DNA of 64,000 nt from Chamaea fasciata (GCA_029207755.1 JARCOQ010000003.1:91652646-91716645), one strand, 5' to 3'; positions 14,161-27,920 are shown, counted from the stretch's first letter. Translations and numbers: made by a program. Notes: generated by a model from the letters alone, not told the origin.

Positions 14161-17100
14161 TTTTAAATCCTGCAATTATTTCAAGACAATTATGATTTTT
14201 AGAAGCTTGAAGTCATTAGTCTTGAATGCCGAAGGCTGTTGTGGTGGTGCATTATCCCCCCACTTTTTCCATGGCACGGTGTGGTTTGAGAAATGCTTGT
14301 TGGGTCTGTGTAACAGCTGAAAAAAATTAAATCCAAGAATTATTGATCTGGTGACGTATATGGTGTATACGTAATAACATATTACGTATATGTAACTGGT
14401 GTATATGCTCTAGTCCTAGTGAAGGCATTTGATTTGGCTTCTGTTGGGATAAGATTTTCCCTGATGTGCTCATGTAACAGGCCTTTAACTCATAAGAAAG
14501 GATTTTTAGTGGTGAACAGCAGAGAATACTTTATAGCTTAAGTGCTCACTATGGTGATGCTTTTCTGTCGGTTACGTTTTGGACTGAGGGTTGTGTTTTT
14601 GATCTTTTGTCTGCTGATAATATTTGTATTTATGTACGTTAACCTTCTTTAACAATAATAACCCTATCTGTTTTATTTGTGAAGGTTCTAAGTGGCATTT
14701 TGTGTTTTTAACTCAGGCCTCAAAAGAGTTGCATATAGTTTAAAAGCAATATTCAGGATTTTAGGAACTCTTTTCTTTCATCTATATTTTAATACCCCAG
14801 TGGAAAGAAAGCATTTAAAGATGTGCATTATTCACCTATTAATTACTGAAGTGTCATGTTAATAAATAATACCTATCAAAGTAAAGAGGTTTTTGCTGGT
14901 TTCTTTAGCCATTCTCAGAAAATACTGAATGTGATTTTTCTTATGATTATATACTGAAAACCCATAATGGCAATAGAACTTTTCATCCTACCATGAAGAT
15001 ATTGCTGATACTGTATTTCATCTGTACAGTACATTAAGCACAAGCATTTTTGAAGACATTTCTAACACAGTTACAGTGCAGAAAAGTATTTATGTTTGTC
15101 ACAAACTGGATGATTTTTGGAAAGTAAAGTAAAAGGATTTTATAAATCTTCACTGTTGAAACAAAATTAACGGTCTTCTATTGTAAGATACTTTATGACT
15201 GAGGTGAGACTTTGACCCTGCACTTGGAGAAAATGTTAGTGGTGTAATCAGTACTACACACTTATTGGTGAGTAAAGTTCCCTATAAAACTAATTTCCTA
15301 GTCTATTTCTTCTGAAAGTAGAAAATTATGTTGCTGCACTACCTCATACACTGAAGGGCCGAAATTAGAGATAGTAACTGAAACAAATCTTCATGAAAAA
15401 CTAATCTGGGTTCTGGAAGCTGAGACCAGTTATTTAAACTCACAAACTGAAGAGAGAAAAAACCCATCATGATGGGAAAGGCTTGCAAAATAGGGTTCCT
15501 ATTCATTGGTAGGTGAACTGAGACTTACTGCAAGTGAGCCATTAAATTGTAATGGAATCTTCTTATGTCTCTTACAGTAGACAAGCAATTGTCTGCTGCA
15601 GAGGATGAACTTGTTTCTGCCTTACATTCTTTTCTCCACTCCCAAGTCATAATGGGTAAACCAGCCAGATGTATTTTTGCTGCTTAAAAGACCACTCTGT
15701 ATTTGTCACTGATCGAGTACTCATAAATCATACTCAGTAGAGGGACTGTGGCTTTTATTACTTACTGGAGATGAGATATTTCTTTCTTGACACACTTTGA
15801 TGTGATTCTTAGTAAACATGAGCTTGGATGAGCTGCTTAACATCCATCTATGTGTCAGTTCCATCAGCATTCAAAAAGATAAGTAACATTTGCTTATCAC
15901 TGTGAAATTTTTGAAATCAGGGGAAAGCTCACCATATAAAAACTTCTGAAAGGGAAGTAGGAGTCTGCTAAGGAGAAGAGCCAGGACTTATGTTGTACTT
16001 GGAAAGGTGAAGTTCTTCTCTACTGATCTCACCATGCCTATAGAAATACTTAGGACAAATGTGTGGTATCTGATACAGATCTCACAGAACTGTAAATGAA
16101 TTCTCACTTACTCATCTGCTGCTTTGCAATGTGAAAATCCAAAGTATTAAAGCATCAGGAATCTACAGCAGGCTGTTCATCTGAGATTTGGATGCTGATT
16201 CATAAGCTTGTCAGCTCATTTGGAAAATCTGGCATATGTACTTCCATTTGCCCATTTGGATGCAATCTATCAGTACTTATAATTAGAGGCTCAGCTGTTT
16301 GACTGAGGCCAAGAAAGAAAAAATAGAAATATATACCCAGAGAAAAATAATATACTGGAAAGTTTGAGACCTGTTCTTATACTCTAACAGAAAAATTAAG
16401 GAAATGAAAACAAAAGGCTACAGGAAATGCTAAAATGTTTTGGAAGGAGAAGCGTTAACAATATTTTCACCATCATAAAGCTTCAGGGAACCAATTTTAT
16501 GCAACTTTTCATACAGGAGATGCCATCAAGAAAGAGATGCTCCCTTTCTTGTTTTTCAGCAATGTCTTTGATAAAGTTAGCACATTATCTTTTTGTGATT
16601 GTAAGATATTCTATATTGCTAAAAATGCTATATTCAAATGAAATGAGAGACCACTGCACAAGAAAATGGGACATTTGCTTCTGACTACACTGCATCCAGC
16701 ATTCCTGACTTGGCTTAGAAGAGAGGTGGATGTCAGAGAAAAGCTGAAGCCAACATCTTGGATGTGGTTTAAAATGCAATTCCTAATAGAAAGTAACAGA
16801 GAGTCAACATGGCAGAAAATCCTGGAAAGGAAGGATTTGACTTGAGCTGACTTATGTCTAAGCATTAAGACTGTTAAATTAGAACTTTTAAATTACCTAA
16901 GTGCTGATGCATCCCTGCAGCGATAGCTCTGAATCATGTGGGCTGTGAGTTTTAGGTGGGAGGATGGCACTCGTGTGATGCAGTGTGTGGCACAGCTTGG
17001 GGGTAATGAATCCTTTTAAGCCCTCTAGCTGGCTGAAAGCAGACTCCACAAGTGAAATTAAAAAATCTGACTATTCTGAGCTGTGATTTTCTCTTGTTCT

Positions 17101-17540
17101 GTACTGAATAAAGCTAGCTCATGCTAGCCAGACCTAGGACAACCTTGTACTGTGCTTGAAATCTGCATTCAGTAGAGAAAAACCTGGTAACCAATGGTAG
17201 TACTAGTGTGGTAAGATTGAAAGGAAGGGTTTGAAGAAAGAAATCCTTGGAAAAATTCGTCAGGACTATCCAATGAGTTAGTTTTTACCTGTTCAACTTT
17301 AACTTCATTTTTTAAAGGAGAAGCTGCAATGCTAATACATGTATACATAGAATACATTTGTTAACAGTCTGGTGGAAATACTTGCTAGATGCAGTGATCA
17401 GAAACATTTATTGTTTCCCAGTTCTGGAAGTCTTAGAAGCTTTTTCACATTCATAGGAATACCAGTGGGACAATAAAAATTTCTGATTTCATAAACAGAA
17501 ACTTTTTGTCTGTAATTTTACTGTACCATGCTCTGCAGGT
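14161..17540. other. AT-rich non-coding stretch with one strong palindrome
   Basis: No gene or repeat family is recognised. The only distinct structure is an inverted repeat with 11-bp perfect arms at 14366-14376 and 14380-14390 around a 3-nt centre. It contains two ACGTA cores. Confidence 0.45.
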
Positions 17541-17541
17541 A

Positions 17542-17573
<32 letters not shown>

Positions 17574-17576
17574 AAA
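17541..17576. repeat. Poly-A tract (A20-G-A15)
   Basis: Thirty-six bases of A with a single G at 17561. No polyadenylation signal sits 10-30 nt upstream on the plus strand (the nearest AATAAA is about 70 nt away), so this is more likely a simple homopolymer than a retrocopy tail. Confidence 0.85.
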
Positions 17577-18022
17577 GTGTTTTATTCCTCAGTATCAAAG
17601 CAGTTGTGTAATTATTCAAACCTAACCTTAATTTGAGGGATAGAAGGTTTCTTTGTTTTTTTTTTTTTCTTCTTTTATGTTTCGATAATGTTGGGATGAA
17701 GAATACATAGTTCTTTAAAAAGACTTAGGATGAAATGAATGTCAGAAAAATACATCTTTTGCTTTAAGGTGGTAGAAGCAATAGTGTACACATCCTAAGG
17801 GGCTAATAAGATATGCCTTTGACTTACCATAATCAACCACTCTAAGGGAAAATGATGAATGCATGTCATATATCTGCATTTTCTTGAGACACAAGAAAAT
17901 TTTCTTGTGTTTCCTTCTTAAACAAAAAGTAGTTGTGTATGATATGGGAAACATATATACATATGAAAATCCAGAATTCTGGAAGCATATAATGTTCTTA
18001 AACAGGTGAAGGGGAGAACAGA

Positions 18023-18057
18023 AATATATACATATATACATATACATATACATATAC

Positions 18058-18108
<51 letters not shown>

Positions 18109-18110
18109 AA
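18023..18110. repeat. TA / TACA microsatellite
   Basis: A compound dinucleotide tract of TATACA units, then (TA)n, (CA)4-5 and (TA)n again. It produces a spurious 149-codon minus-strand frame full of Tyr, Ile and Met between 17742 and 18191. Confidence 0.9.
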
Positions 18111-18236
18111 TTTTCTAAAAGTAGAGAAACAACTTGTACCAGAAGACATAGGAGTGTAGCTTTTTAAGTAGAAACAATTAACAGAATACAAAGGACTTTA
18201 CTTGCTCGGTAAAGGCCAGAGAGATAATATGTATAT

Positions 18237-18666
18237 TGTTAAAACTCAGTAAAGCCGGACTTAGGTATTGTGAAGACCCAATAAAGCAGAACCAGTTGAT
18301 TAAGAAACCAGCAAGGACCAGCCTCCTGGTCAGGACAAACTGAGTGGGAATTAGCCAAACTTGCACTACACCTGCTCAGAGATGGAGGAAAACTTCTTAG
18401 TTCATCAGGAGACCCCTTCCTGCAACCACCAGGAGGCATGGCACCACAAAAGACTAATAATGTGAAATACAAGAAGGTGGAGAGTGGGTAAGAAATGGGT
18501 GGGCATGGAGGTGTGGTTTTGTAGGATCTGTGTGTATTTAAACATAGAACCTGTCTTGACCAGGTACGCATGTAATGTGGAAAATCCCCCATACATCCCA
18601 CCTGGAATAAAACATATCTGCTTTTCAATTTCAAATTGTAAAGTCCTTAGTCTGCAACTCAGTACA
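18237..18666 (+). mobile_element. Probable solo LTR of an endogenous retrovirus
   Basis: The segment starts with TGTTAAAA and ends with CTCAGTACA, so it has TG...CA limits. It contains, in the order expected of a sense LTR, a TATTTAAA promoter-like box (about 18535) and an AATAAA signal (18606-18611) about 70 nt downstream. The body has motifs I associate with avian ERV LTRs (for example the CTGCTCAGAGATGGA region near 18372). I could not find a convincing target-site duplication, so the outer limits are approximate. The overlapping small minus-strand frames at 18178-18634 are shadows. Confidence 0.55.
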
Positions 18667-20324
18667 TTCTATGTATTCATTTTTCATGCAAGAACCTGTC
18701 TTTGACTTATTTTGTGTCCTAGCTTGGTCTAAGAAAATCATATGTGGGACTCCACAGCCAGTTTGAATAATGGGAGCTTTGAAGGTTTTTAAGAATCTAT
18801 GGTGCAGAAGTCTTATTTAAGCCTAAAATATATGATAACAGCCACGTGTCTTCCTTCTGCAGATGACCTCTAGTGTGTTAGCTAATCAAAAATTTAAAAA
18901 AAAAAAGCAGGGGTGGGAGCTTCTGAGCTGTTCATCTGTTTATACCAGTCTTGAAATGAGATAAGCACCACAGTCAAAGATGTGAAAAAGGCAGTGAAAA
19001 AACAGCTGTGTTAGCTGTGTTTATCTCATTTACACACAAGGAAGAGAAAGTGCACCTCATTGAAAGAAAATTTAAGCTCTTATCCATTACATTTTGTCCA
19101 GCTGTGTAAAAAATTTTACAACTGTTCAAGTTATTAAATGTGAAGTCTCTGTAAAATGCTGTACCTTCTCTCTCAGTCATGTTGTGCTATGAAGATTTTG
19201 GCTATAGTTTGACATAAAAATATGTGAAGTTTTCATATTTATCTTTTATTTCTCTGCCAGTATAGGTTTTGAAGCAGATAATGCTGTAGCAATAGAACAA
19301 ACCTCAGATCTGTGATAATACATGTGACTCCATGAGTGTTTGTGTAGGATATGATTTAGTTTATTGCTTTGTGATGAACTCAGAGGGTTCAGTGCTGTAC
19401 ACAGCACAGAAGAGACTTGATTTTTGCCTCAAGGAGCTCCTAGCCTGAAGGTTGGTTCTAGGCAATCTGGCATGGAATGTTCATCCCTACTGTCAGATTT
19501 GTGATGCTGATATGACCTCTGCTCTACAAAAACATTTTATTTTTGATTTAAGAAACCATAATTCCCACCAGAAAAAAATGTACGTGCTAACCTCTTCCAG
19601 AAATGCTACAACAGTATTTTTCAGATTTTTAGGAAATCTTGATGTTCAAATTTTTCCTCTTAGTCATGATGAATTCCCAGAATATCAGGGCCAGAAGCTA
19701 TTAAAGGCAATGATCCCCTTAGAGTCCCTGTACCCAGTGAGTTTTCAGTCTCTTGGGTGTTTTCCAGCAAATCTGGAAGGAAAACACATGTTGCCAGATC
19801 CACCTTTTGTAGATAATAGTTGAAATGACTACTCTAACTAGCGATTGATATGGAAAAAAACACTTCTCCTTGACTCCATAACTTAAACATTTGCATAGCC
19901 TTTAAAGCCATAGTTCAGGTATTTTTGTGTTTTATTAGCCAGCAAACTGTCAGCGTATTTATACAGCCCTTCCAGCTCTAGTACCATTTGTTAACATGCC
20001 CATTATGATGGATGTTCTTTTCCATGTACAGTACCCTGATCTGAAGCAATTTCCACTCTGGGGGCACCACTCAGTGTCAGCTCAGTCCCAGGAGTTTTCC
20101 GAAATTCACAGACTCGTTATTCTGGCTCAGTATTTACCACTTCCCAATTCAATATTGAAGTCCTACGATACCTTCGGAGGTACAAGAAAAAGTGTTTTAC
20201 TGGCTGCTAAATAAAATATGAAAGCGTAGCCTAGCCTGGTTCTTGTCTATGAAGAAAGTATTCTGATAATGAATAAAAGCTATGTTCTTATTAAAGATGA
20301 CATGGGTCAAAACATCACTGAACA
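18667..20324. other. Mostly unassigned sequence
   Basis: The plus-strand frame at 19452-19823 (123 codons) has no recognisable domain, no splice context and no Kozak-like start, so I do not call it a gene. A trace of an old repeat is listed separately at 19390-19446. Confidence 0.4.
19390..19446. repeat. Possible ancient amniote repeat remnant
   Basis: The order 'CAGTGCTGTACA...AGAAGAGAC...TTGCCTCAAGGAGCTC' resembles a dispersed motif (GTGCTGTACA, then GAGACAGTCCCTGCC, then GAGCTTACA) that I recall from old amniote repeats. Similarity is short and diverged, and I cannot name the family. Confidence 0.25.
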
Positions 20325-20652
20325 TCATAGAATTATTAAGGTTGGAGAATCCTTCAAAGATTGAGTCCAGTTGTTAACCTAGCACAAACATGGTCAGCAT
20401 GAAACCATATCTCCAAGTGCCACATCCACATGTCTTTTGAACACTTCAGGGATGGTGACCCAATCATTTCCTTGGGCAGCCTGTTCTAACACCTGAACAT
20501 TATCTCAGTGAAGAAAATTTTCCTAATATACAATCTTAACTTCCTCTAGTGGAACTTCAGACCATTTCCCATTGTCCTATCACTTGTTACCCAGGAGAAG
20601 AGACTGACCTCCACCTCAGTACAGCCTCCTTTCAGGCAGTTATAGAAGCAGA
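20325..20652 (-). mobile_element. CR1 LINE, 3' end, antisense
   Basis: Read on the minus strand this is the conserved last 330 bases of an avian CR1. The plus strand starts with the reverse-complement tail (TCATAGAATTATTAAGGTTGGA). It continues through the recognisable blocks GGGATGGTGACCCAATCATTTCC, GGGCAGCCTGTTC and TTTCCTAATATACAATCTTAAC, and ends at CAGCCTCCTTTCAGGCAG. It is the usual 5'-truncated copy with no coding region left. Divergence from what I remember of the consensus is visible but moderate. Confidence 0.88.
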
Positions 20653-20716
20653 AATGTTACATTATTATAGCTGGAAATAGCTTTTGAATCAGTTTTGTCT
20701 TATGATAAATATTATA

Positions 20717-20765
20717 AGAATCATAGAATTCTGCTGTACCAGCTGGAATAGGAAAAATCATCCCT
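20717..20765 (-). mobile_element. Possible very short CR1 3' tail
   Basis: AGAATCATAGAAT followed at a CR1-like distance by GCTGGAATAGGAAAAATCATCC resembles the extreme 3' end of CR1 read on the minus strand. It is only about 50 bases long and weakly conserved. Confidence 0.3.
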
Positions 20766-23700
20766 TTCTAAATATAATTTCTGTGTCATTAGTGAATAAT
20801 ATCTATGATTTTTTCTGAGTAATGACAGTTTATGTCTTTTGCTGTTATACTGGGATCCCATGTATAGTCCACATGCTTCTTGAGGAAGACTTTGAGTGTT
20901 TTTCGTTCTGCTTTCTATATGAATTGTCAGGGAACTCTCTTTTTTGTGAGAAATAGCCTTGGGATCTTCACTTCCTGAAAGTGACTGCACAACTTTATGT
21001 GTCTAAGTTATGAGGGGCTGCAGTAGGCTGTGTCTTGCTAACAGCGGTCAGTGTGGTCTGGAAGGTTAAAGTCCCTTTTAAAGTTTGGATGGGAGCCAGA
21101 ATGATTTTCACTCCATGTTAGAGACAATCATCTAATTATATTGTGTTATGATGTGAGCCACTATCATTCAGCAGATGGCACATGTGGTACAACATCATGT
21201 GATGCAGTTGCTGTTTCTTGTGTTTCTCCACCTAGTAATGTAGAAACATATTAAAAATTGACAGAAAAATCATATATAGGATTCAAATGTTCTTATATGA
21301 ATAGTTGAATAAAAAAGAGTCATTTTTTTTCCTGGGTTATATTTAATTTGTTAATCATTCTAGAAATAGTATAGGACTGTATAGAAATGTATTTGTAGCA
21401 CAAACAAAACAAAGTAGTATTCTTTATGAAACTGATAGAGAGAAACAGATATTGTTTATTCATGTGAAATTATTTTTATTTCCCTCTGCTATAGTAAAAT
21501 AGAGAAAGAAGCAGGTACAAGACAAGTGGAGAGAGCTAGTAATAGTTCAAGGCATCCATTTCAGTGTAGTTAGCTTCTGCACACATATGTTTGAGCTGTG
21601 CTGAAAACAGCAGTGCTCAGGCTAAGACATGGAAGAGAAGACTTTTTCCAAATTAAAATTTGGATTTCATATATAAGTGCTTATGTGTGAGGACAATGAG
21701 TTTTGTTGAGAGAAGGAATGCTTGGATTGATGAGGGAAAGCACAAGACGTGGAAAACAGGTATGTGGGCAGCAGACACAGAAGCCTATCAGGCATGGTTT
21801 GTCTACAGCTGGTCCCATAGGTTTGTTTAGAATGTGTCATGCTACTGTGCGGCTGCTGCTACATTGTGTATGCCATCAGCAGTTTTTACTTAGTCATTTA
21901 TATGGATTGAAATTCTGTATAAGAATAAAGTTACTTAAATAGTTTATTTATTAAGATCTATTATTTTGATGTGTGTTAAGCCTTGCATGTAGTTTATGTA
22001 TTAGCGTATCTATAAGGTGACTGAGATGAAGGATTTTGCAAAATGAAGTCATGGATTATACCAGCATAGTCCAGTCAGACACTTGGAAACATATGCTGAT
22101 TTGCCTTTATCAAAAAAATATCAGCACTTAAAAGACTTCCTGTAGTCCCTTGTTACTGCTCAGCAATTTGTTTGTACACATGTATTACTGCATTAGGCAG
22201 ATCTGAGTGGTAACTTTCCTCAGTGATGTGTTTGTAATTGAGGAGAGCTCCAGAGAACACTGACACTGATGCCAGCTGTATATTACATGGTTTTGGCTTA
22301 GTCTACCCAACACTGCCTACCCAACTTTGCAGAGGAAGATGTGTATTTCAGCAGATCTGCAATCTTTGAAAGGTCTGTTCCAGTAAAGCATGTTTTTATC
22401 ACAGGTTTTATTAAGCAGTTGTTTTCGCTTCTGCCCATCAATCTCTGTCTCTCACAGTGAACAATAGGAAAAGTTTTAATGTAGTTTGCATGCTTTTATC
22501 AACACTACCTTCAAAAATAGTGTTTTTCACCTCCAAAGGAGATACTAAATCTCAGAAGTGCCAGCAGTTGTTTCTCGAAATTGCTACCAACTTGCCTTTG
22601 TGTCAGGGCACATGAGGAAATCAGGAGAAAAATGTGTCTTCTCACAGAAGCAGCTCAGAGGCATAGTCTCTGTACCTGGAAGGTGTCTTGAATCTCTGCC
22701 TTTCTCTGCTGAAGGTTACAACTCTTGGCAAAATTTAACCTGCAGTATTTCAGCTGTTTGCACCCAGAATATAAAGGACTAAACTCCAAATTTTCCTTGC
22801 ATAGAAATTTTTACTTGTGTACTTCAGCTAACTGATCATGTGCTGTCACAGTCATCTGTGGACCTGTACTATGAATAGCATTAGGGATTTAGTCTGATGA
22901 AATGGGAAAATGGTGAAAAAGCAAAAAGGGCCGTTGAAAAGAAGTAAACAGGAGCAGCTGCTTATGCCAGTTGAACCTTCTGCATCATGAATTTGGGGTT
23001 TAAGACAATCACTTTGGTGTCAATGGGAATATAGCCTAAAGAACTTCACAACTTGCTGTGCATTGTCACAGAGAGGCAACCTTTGGTAAAAGACATCCAA
23101 AAGCATTTCTATTTACAAAATGAACATTTTTTAAGCTTTTCTGAGAATATTGAAAAGCTTTTCTGTATCAACCCTGAAAATTATTGTAGTAGTAATAATA
23201 CCTCATAAGTTTGATTTTCATTTAATGGCAGTGAATCTAGTATATATGAATCTAAAGTAGACTTGCTATTCTCCGTGAGCTGTTAGTGCAGAACTCAGTA
23301 CTACATCTCTACTTATTTTGAAGCACATTTAAAAATATATTTATGTTTTTCATTCATTAACATTCGTTGTGGCTGCAGTGTGTAATTTATAGTCATGTAG
23401 GCTAACCTCTGGTTCTGCATTCATTTTTTAGTGCAGTTTTGTGCATGTGAAGAAAATATTTGGATTTGAATAGCTTTTAGGTGACACTTAAATGCTGTTT
23501 TGAAGTTACAGTTTCACCTTGCCTGTGAAGACAAAGTCCTAAAGATTAGGATTAAGACTCAGTCTCGAAGCACACCTTTATTTGATCAGTTACGGACTGA
23601 GAAATCATTCTCCTATTCCTCTACACTATCTTCAGTGTCCTGCTTAGGTGTCCACTGAAACTTTTGTTTCAAGGGAGCTTGTATCAATAATTCCTTCTAT

Positions 23701-26700
23701 AATCAATAAGTTAATCATCTTTACCTTAAATACTAGTGCTTAGACAGCTAACATGAATCAAGTCTACTCTAGCAATTTAAAAGTGACTATTATAGATCAG
23801 AAAAATTACATATCTATCTTCTATTGTAAAGAGTTAAAGAATTCACATTGGATTTAAGGAGCCATTTATAATACACGAGCACTTTAAAGTAATTTATACA
23901 TTGCAGTTTTCAGTACAGACATTACTAATTTGGCAATGACCAAGCCCATAATCACTCATATCTTAGAGAGCAAAATTGCCCTTGTACTCCTTTGTACGTT
24001 TTTTCTACTATAAACAGAAAACTGTGTTACTGAAGAAGAGCCTCTTAAGTCTCACTGTCAGTTATAGCAAATATGCATCATAACTGGATTCAGCTGGAAT
24101 CCTTCAGTGATGAGGAAGTAAGGATTTCCTTTACAGCTGTGTTCCATCTGTTTAATGTTCAGCTTGATCTAATAGTTGGTAGTAAAACTGTTTAAATTCT
24201 TACTGAGCACAGAAAAAAGAAGTAGAGCAATCTTGAGCAGCCTCCCTTTCAGACAAGTAACTATGATAGAAGGCCCAGAAGCCCATCATGCTATAAAACA
24301 TAAATTATCTTAAAACCTGATGATACGAGGCCAAAACTTGTTAATTAGTGTTTTTCCTTAATCTTTCAGACTGGGGGAAGTACTTTTTGATTGCCAAGGA
24401 ATTAAAATATTTTCAGAACTCTTTAGAAATGTTGATAGTTTTCCTGAGTTTTTATTGTATAATTAATTTTTTTTTTGCCTTTTCTCATTCTTGGTGTAGT
24501 CATCTCATGTACCAAGATATTAAAAAACAAATAAAACCAATAAATAAATAAATAAATTTATAAAAGGCATCACTGGTTTTGACAAATCCTGTGCTGTGAT
24601 ACTGAAAAATTCGGAACAAAATATATTCTAGAAGTCACAATATTATTTAAAAAGACATTTTAAGGTTTTTTTAAAGTCTTTAAGTCCTATTCTTCTTTTA
24701 GAATAGACTTAGGAGTTATAACATGTGGACTGATTATATATTTGCCTACAACCTTGTATTTTGTTGTGTGGAGCTGAAGTGGACAAGTGTTGTACCAGAA
24801 TAGCTTTAGTAACAGAAATATCAAAGTGTTCAATTGAAATGAAGAATATAAAGGTCATAATAAGGATTTTTGCAATAGTTAATACCTTTTGATTAAATAA
24901 AAAGACAAGTGTCCTGACCTGATTCTGTGGCTTCAGATAATTTCAGTATACCCTGAGTAAAATTATGACTTATAATAATTCTGCTAAAGGTAATGATAAT
25001 AAAAAGACTCCTTCAAATGTAAGATCAAAAATAAGATTGAACATGACAGAGAGGTTACCTCCTGAAATATTTTTGGGATAGTTGTAGCCAAAACCAGCGA
25101 GCGTGTTTTGGGTCTCAAGTAATATATACTTCCTTAGACTTTAATATAAACTATAATAAAGTATAAATTGCTAAAAGCCCTGTTAATCTTAAGCATCATA
25201 TTCCTGTTCTGGTTTTTCATATGTATTCACAACTCTGCTTCGTCTGATCAACATGTAGGATGTAGTTAGTTATGATGTATTTCTTTATTTTACAGAAAGT
25301 AAGTGAGAAAAAAACATCACTCTCCTTTTAATAGTTTTCATCTTTTGAAAACTATTAAAGCTACCCCCATTTCCTGTGCACAATCCCTTTAATGCTAGGC
25401 TGCTTGTTGTTTCTTGACTGCCAGACTAGATAAAGGACAACTTCCTAGGGGATAGTTCTGACTTTGTTGCAGATGCTTCTTTGCTTAATTCAGTCTTTTT
25501 TCAGAAACTGTGCACTTGAGTAGGTGATGCAGTTATTTTATGTGACTCTTCAAAACAGTGCTTCCAGAGGAAATTGTTTAATCAGTAGAGATAACAGCTC
25601 TTTAAATATGCAATGTAATTGCTACAAATTATACACTTTCCAACTACAGGATTAATATTAAATATCATTGTTCTAATAATTAGTGCAGATAGTGGCTAAG
25701 TGTTAGTCCATTTGATTCGTTTTATCCCTCTTTCTTTCCAGACACTCAATGAAGACATTATCTTCAAGTATTTTTAGTGCAGCAGACCAACAGGTTTTAC
25801 TTTTCTAATGAAACATCATATACCACAACACTACTGTTTCAGCTATTTACATATCTGTCAGTTTAGTAGCTGAAGAAAGTTCACTTTAAAAAATACATGT
25901 TTAAAATAATATTATGCCTTGATCTGCCTTCAGTTAGCATGCCTGCAGCAGTTCTGCAGAACATTTTTGTGCAGATTGGAGAACCTCCCAAATCCCACAA
26001 ACTCTTTAAAATGTGTACTGAAGACCACATCTGCAGTACTGACAACCTTATTTCAAAACAGAAGAGAAAGATAGAAGTGATGAGATGAAGTCACGCCGTT
26101 TTTTTGGTTCCTCATTATTACCGCTTTTTGTATTCTGATTTAATATTGCTTCTGTTCAGCTACTCTGAATTTAGTACATGAAAGATAAAAGTTTTTCTAG
26201 AGAATAAAGATTTACTGAAAACTGAGCTATTGATAAAACTATCATGTGACATTTTGTCAAATAACATGGAATTTTTAAAAATAAGTAATTTTCCTGCCTT
26301 TTTTTTTTTTTTCTGATGCTTCACAATTTTTAAAAGTATCTTCAGGTTACAGTTGAACAGTTAGATGGCCATTTAAATTTTAGCAATTTCAACAAAAGGG
26401 CATGATGATGGAACCACATGTTCTTTCTAACAAACAGGTCAGTGATACACAAGTTTTACTGAAGTCACTGACAAGATGTTGAATGCTGACAATGGGTTGA
26501 ATCAAAATGTGACCTATGTTGCTTTCTGAGCTGCACTGAAACTACAACTAAATCCTTTTACATAGAAGAAAGGTTATAGGTAATGTGAAAAGTGATGACT
26601 TTTTCTATGCTGTACAATCCCCTAATTTGAGTGCAAGTCTCTAATTTATCAGACAACAAAAATAATATAGCTGTGTTGTGCTGATCCAGAAATCTAATCT

Positions 26701-27577
26701 TTAGGGAGGAGCACAGAAATGGGAAACCATCTACATAGAATTTTCTGATATCCTGACAGTTTTTCAGCTATTTTTGCTCGGGACTACCCAAGCTAAAGAT
26801 AAATTTTTATTTCAGTAACTTTTAACAGTATTTCCCTTCATGAATTTTCTACTGTTGCAATTTCTGTTAAGATTAATTAAAATTTCATCAACCTCTTTCT
26901 TGCTATCATATTTTTAATAAAATTAGAGAGACCAGAACATGAGTGTTGTCATAAGAAACCTTGTGCAGATAAAAGAGGGGTTTGATTTCTCTGTCTCTGC
27001 AAATTGTGATCTTATCTTCTAAGACGTGTTCTTCTATGTTTGCTATTTTAATTTAAATATATACACGAGAATAACACATATGTTATCTTGATTAGAAGTT
27101 TCTCTCATTGGCATTTGAGAATAAGGAGATTTAATTAAAAGAAAGGTAATTTTATGAGAACACATAATATCAATATATTTCTATAAACTCACTGGAGTTA
27201 CAGCACTGTAAATTAGTTGTATTAATTTCTGCTAGCTAAGAAGAATAATTGAGCTAGGTTCTTAAAACTGTTTTTGAATTATCTTACTGTTTAGACCTCA
27301 AATTAGAAAATTTTATGAAGAAGAAAAAAGTTGCTTCATCTGCAGAAATCTGAGTCAGAGCACAGCTATATTATGCAAATCTTAACAGTAAAAATAGCTT
27401 TGAATGAAGGACTTGTTTTCATTAGCAATGGGGTAAAATGGATAGTGGGTGTCTCTAATCAGCAGTTTCTAGTGTGGTTTAGAAGGTTAAAGATAAAATA
27501 TTCATAGCAGAAAATACCTTTCCCTCTTATAATGAAATGCAATTTCAAAGTTAAAGGCAAAAAGGGACCATTAGTTC
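20766..27577. other. AT-rich non-coding stretch
   Basis: Nothing is recognised apart from short homopolymers and a perfect hairpin at 25327-25359 (14-bp arms, 5-nt loop). Small frames such as 21703-21942 and 25897-26088 show no domain or splice context. Confidence 0.45.
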
Positions 27578-27614
27578 ATATATATGTGTGTGCGTGTGTG
27601 TGTATGCATATATG
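27578..27614. repeat. TA/TG microsatellite
   Basis: Alternating TATATA, (TG)n with one C interruption, then TGCATATATG. Confidence 0.8.
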
Positions 27615-27644
27615 GATTTATAAGTGCATATGTATCTAACACGG

Positions 27645-27920
27645 TCTGTAGGACTAGGACAAGGGGTAATGGCTTTAACCTAAGAGAGGAGAAAGTCAGA
27701 CTGGATAAATGGAAGAATTTTTGAAGTGGGGGTGTTAAACTACCTGCACAGATTGCCCAGAGCAGTTGTAAATGCCCCTTTCCTGGAAACATTTAGCATT
27801 GGGCGGGATGGGGGCTCTGGGCAATGTGATCAAGTTGAAAACCTGCACATTGGAGAGATTTGGACTAGATGACTTTTCAAGGTCCCTTCCAATCCAAACC
27901 ATTCTATGATTTTATGATAG
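27645..27920 (+). mobile_element. CR1 LINE, 3' end, sense
   Basis: About 275 bases of the CR1 3' region are in plus orientation. Recognisable blocks are AGGACAAGGGGTAATGG, GATTGCCCAGAGCAGTTG, TTTGGACTAGATGACTTTTC and GGTCCCTTCCAATCC. It ends in ATTCTATGATTTTATGATAG, the octamer-type tail that replaces poly-A in CR1. It is 5'-truncated with no coding domain left. The minus-strand frame at 27571-27792 is its shadow. Confidence 0.9.

Noticed and set aside
17541..17576. Poly-A tail of a plus-strand retrocopy
   Set aside because: No polyadenylation signal at the right distance and no coding-like sequence upstream.
17742..18191. 149-codon minus-strand frame
   Set aside because: Its middle is the TA/CA microsatellite read as Tyr-Ile-Met repeats. 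There is no other protein-like content.
19452..19823. 123-codon plus-strand frame
   Set aside because: No recognised domain, no convincing start or splice signals and ordinary AT-rich surroundings.
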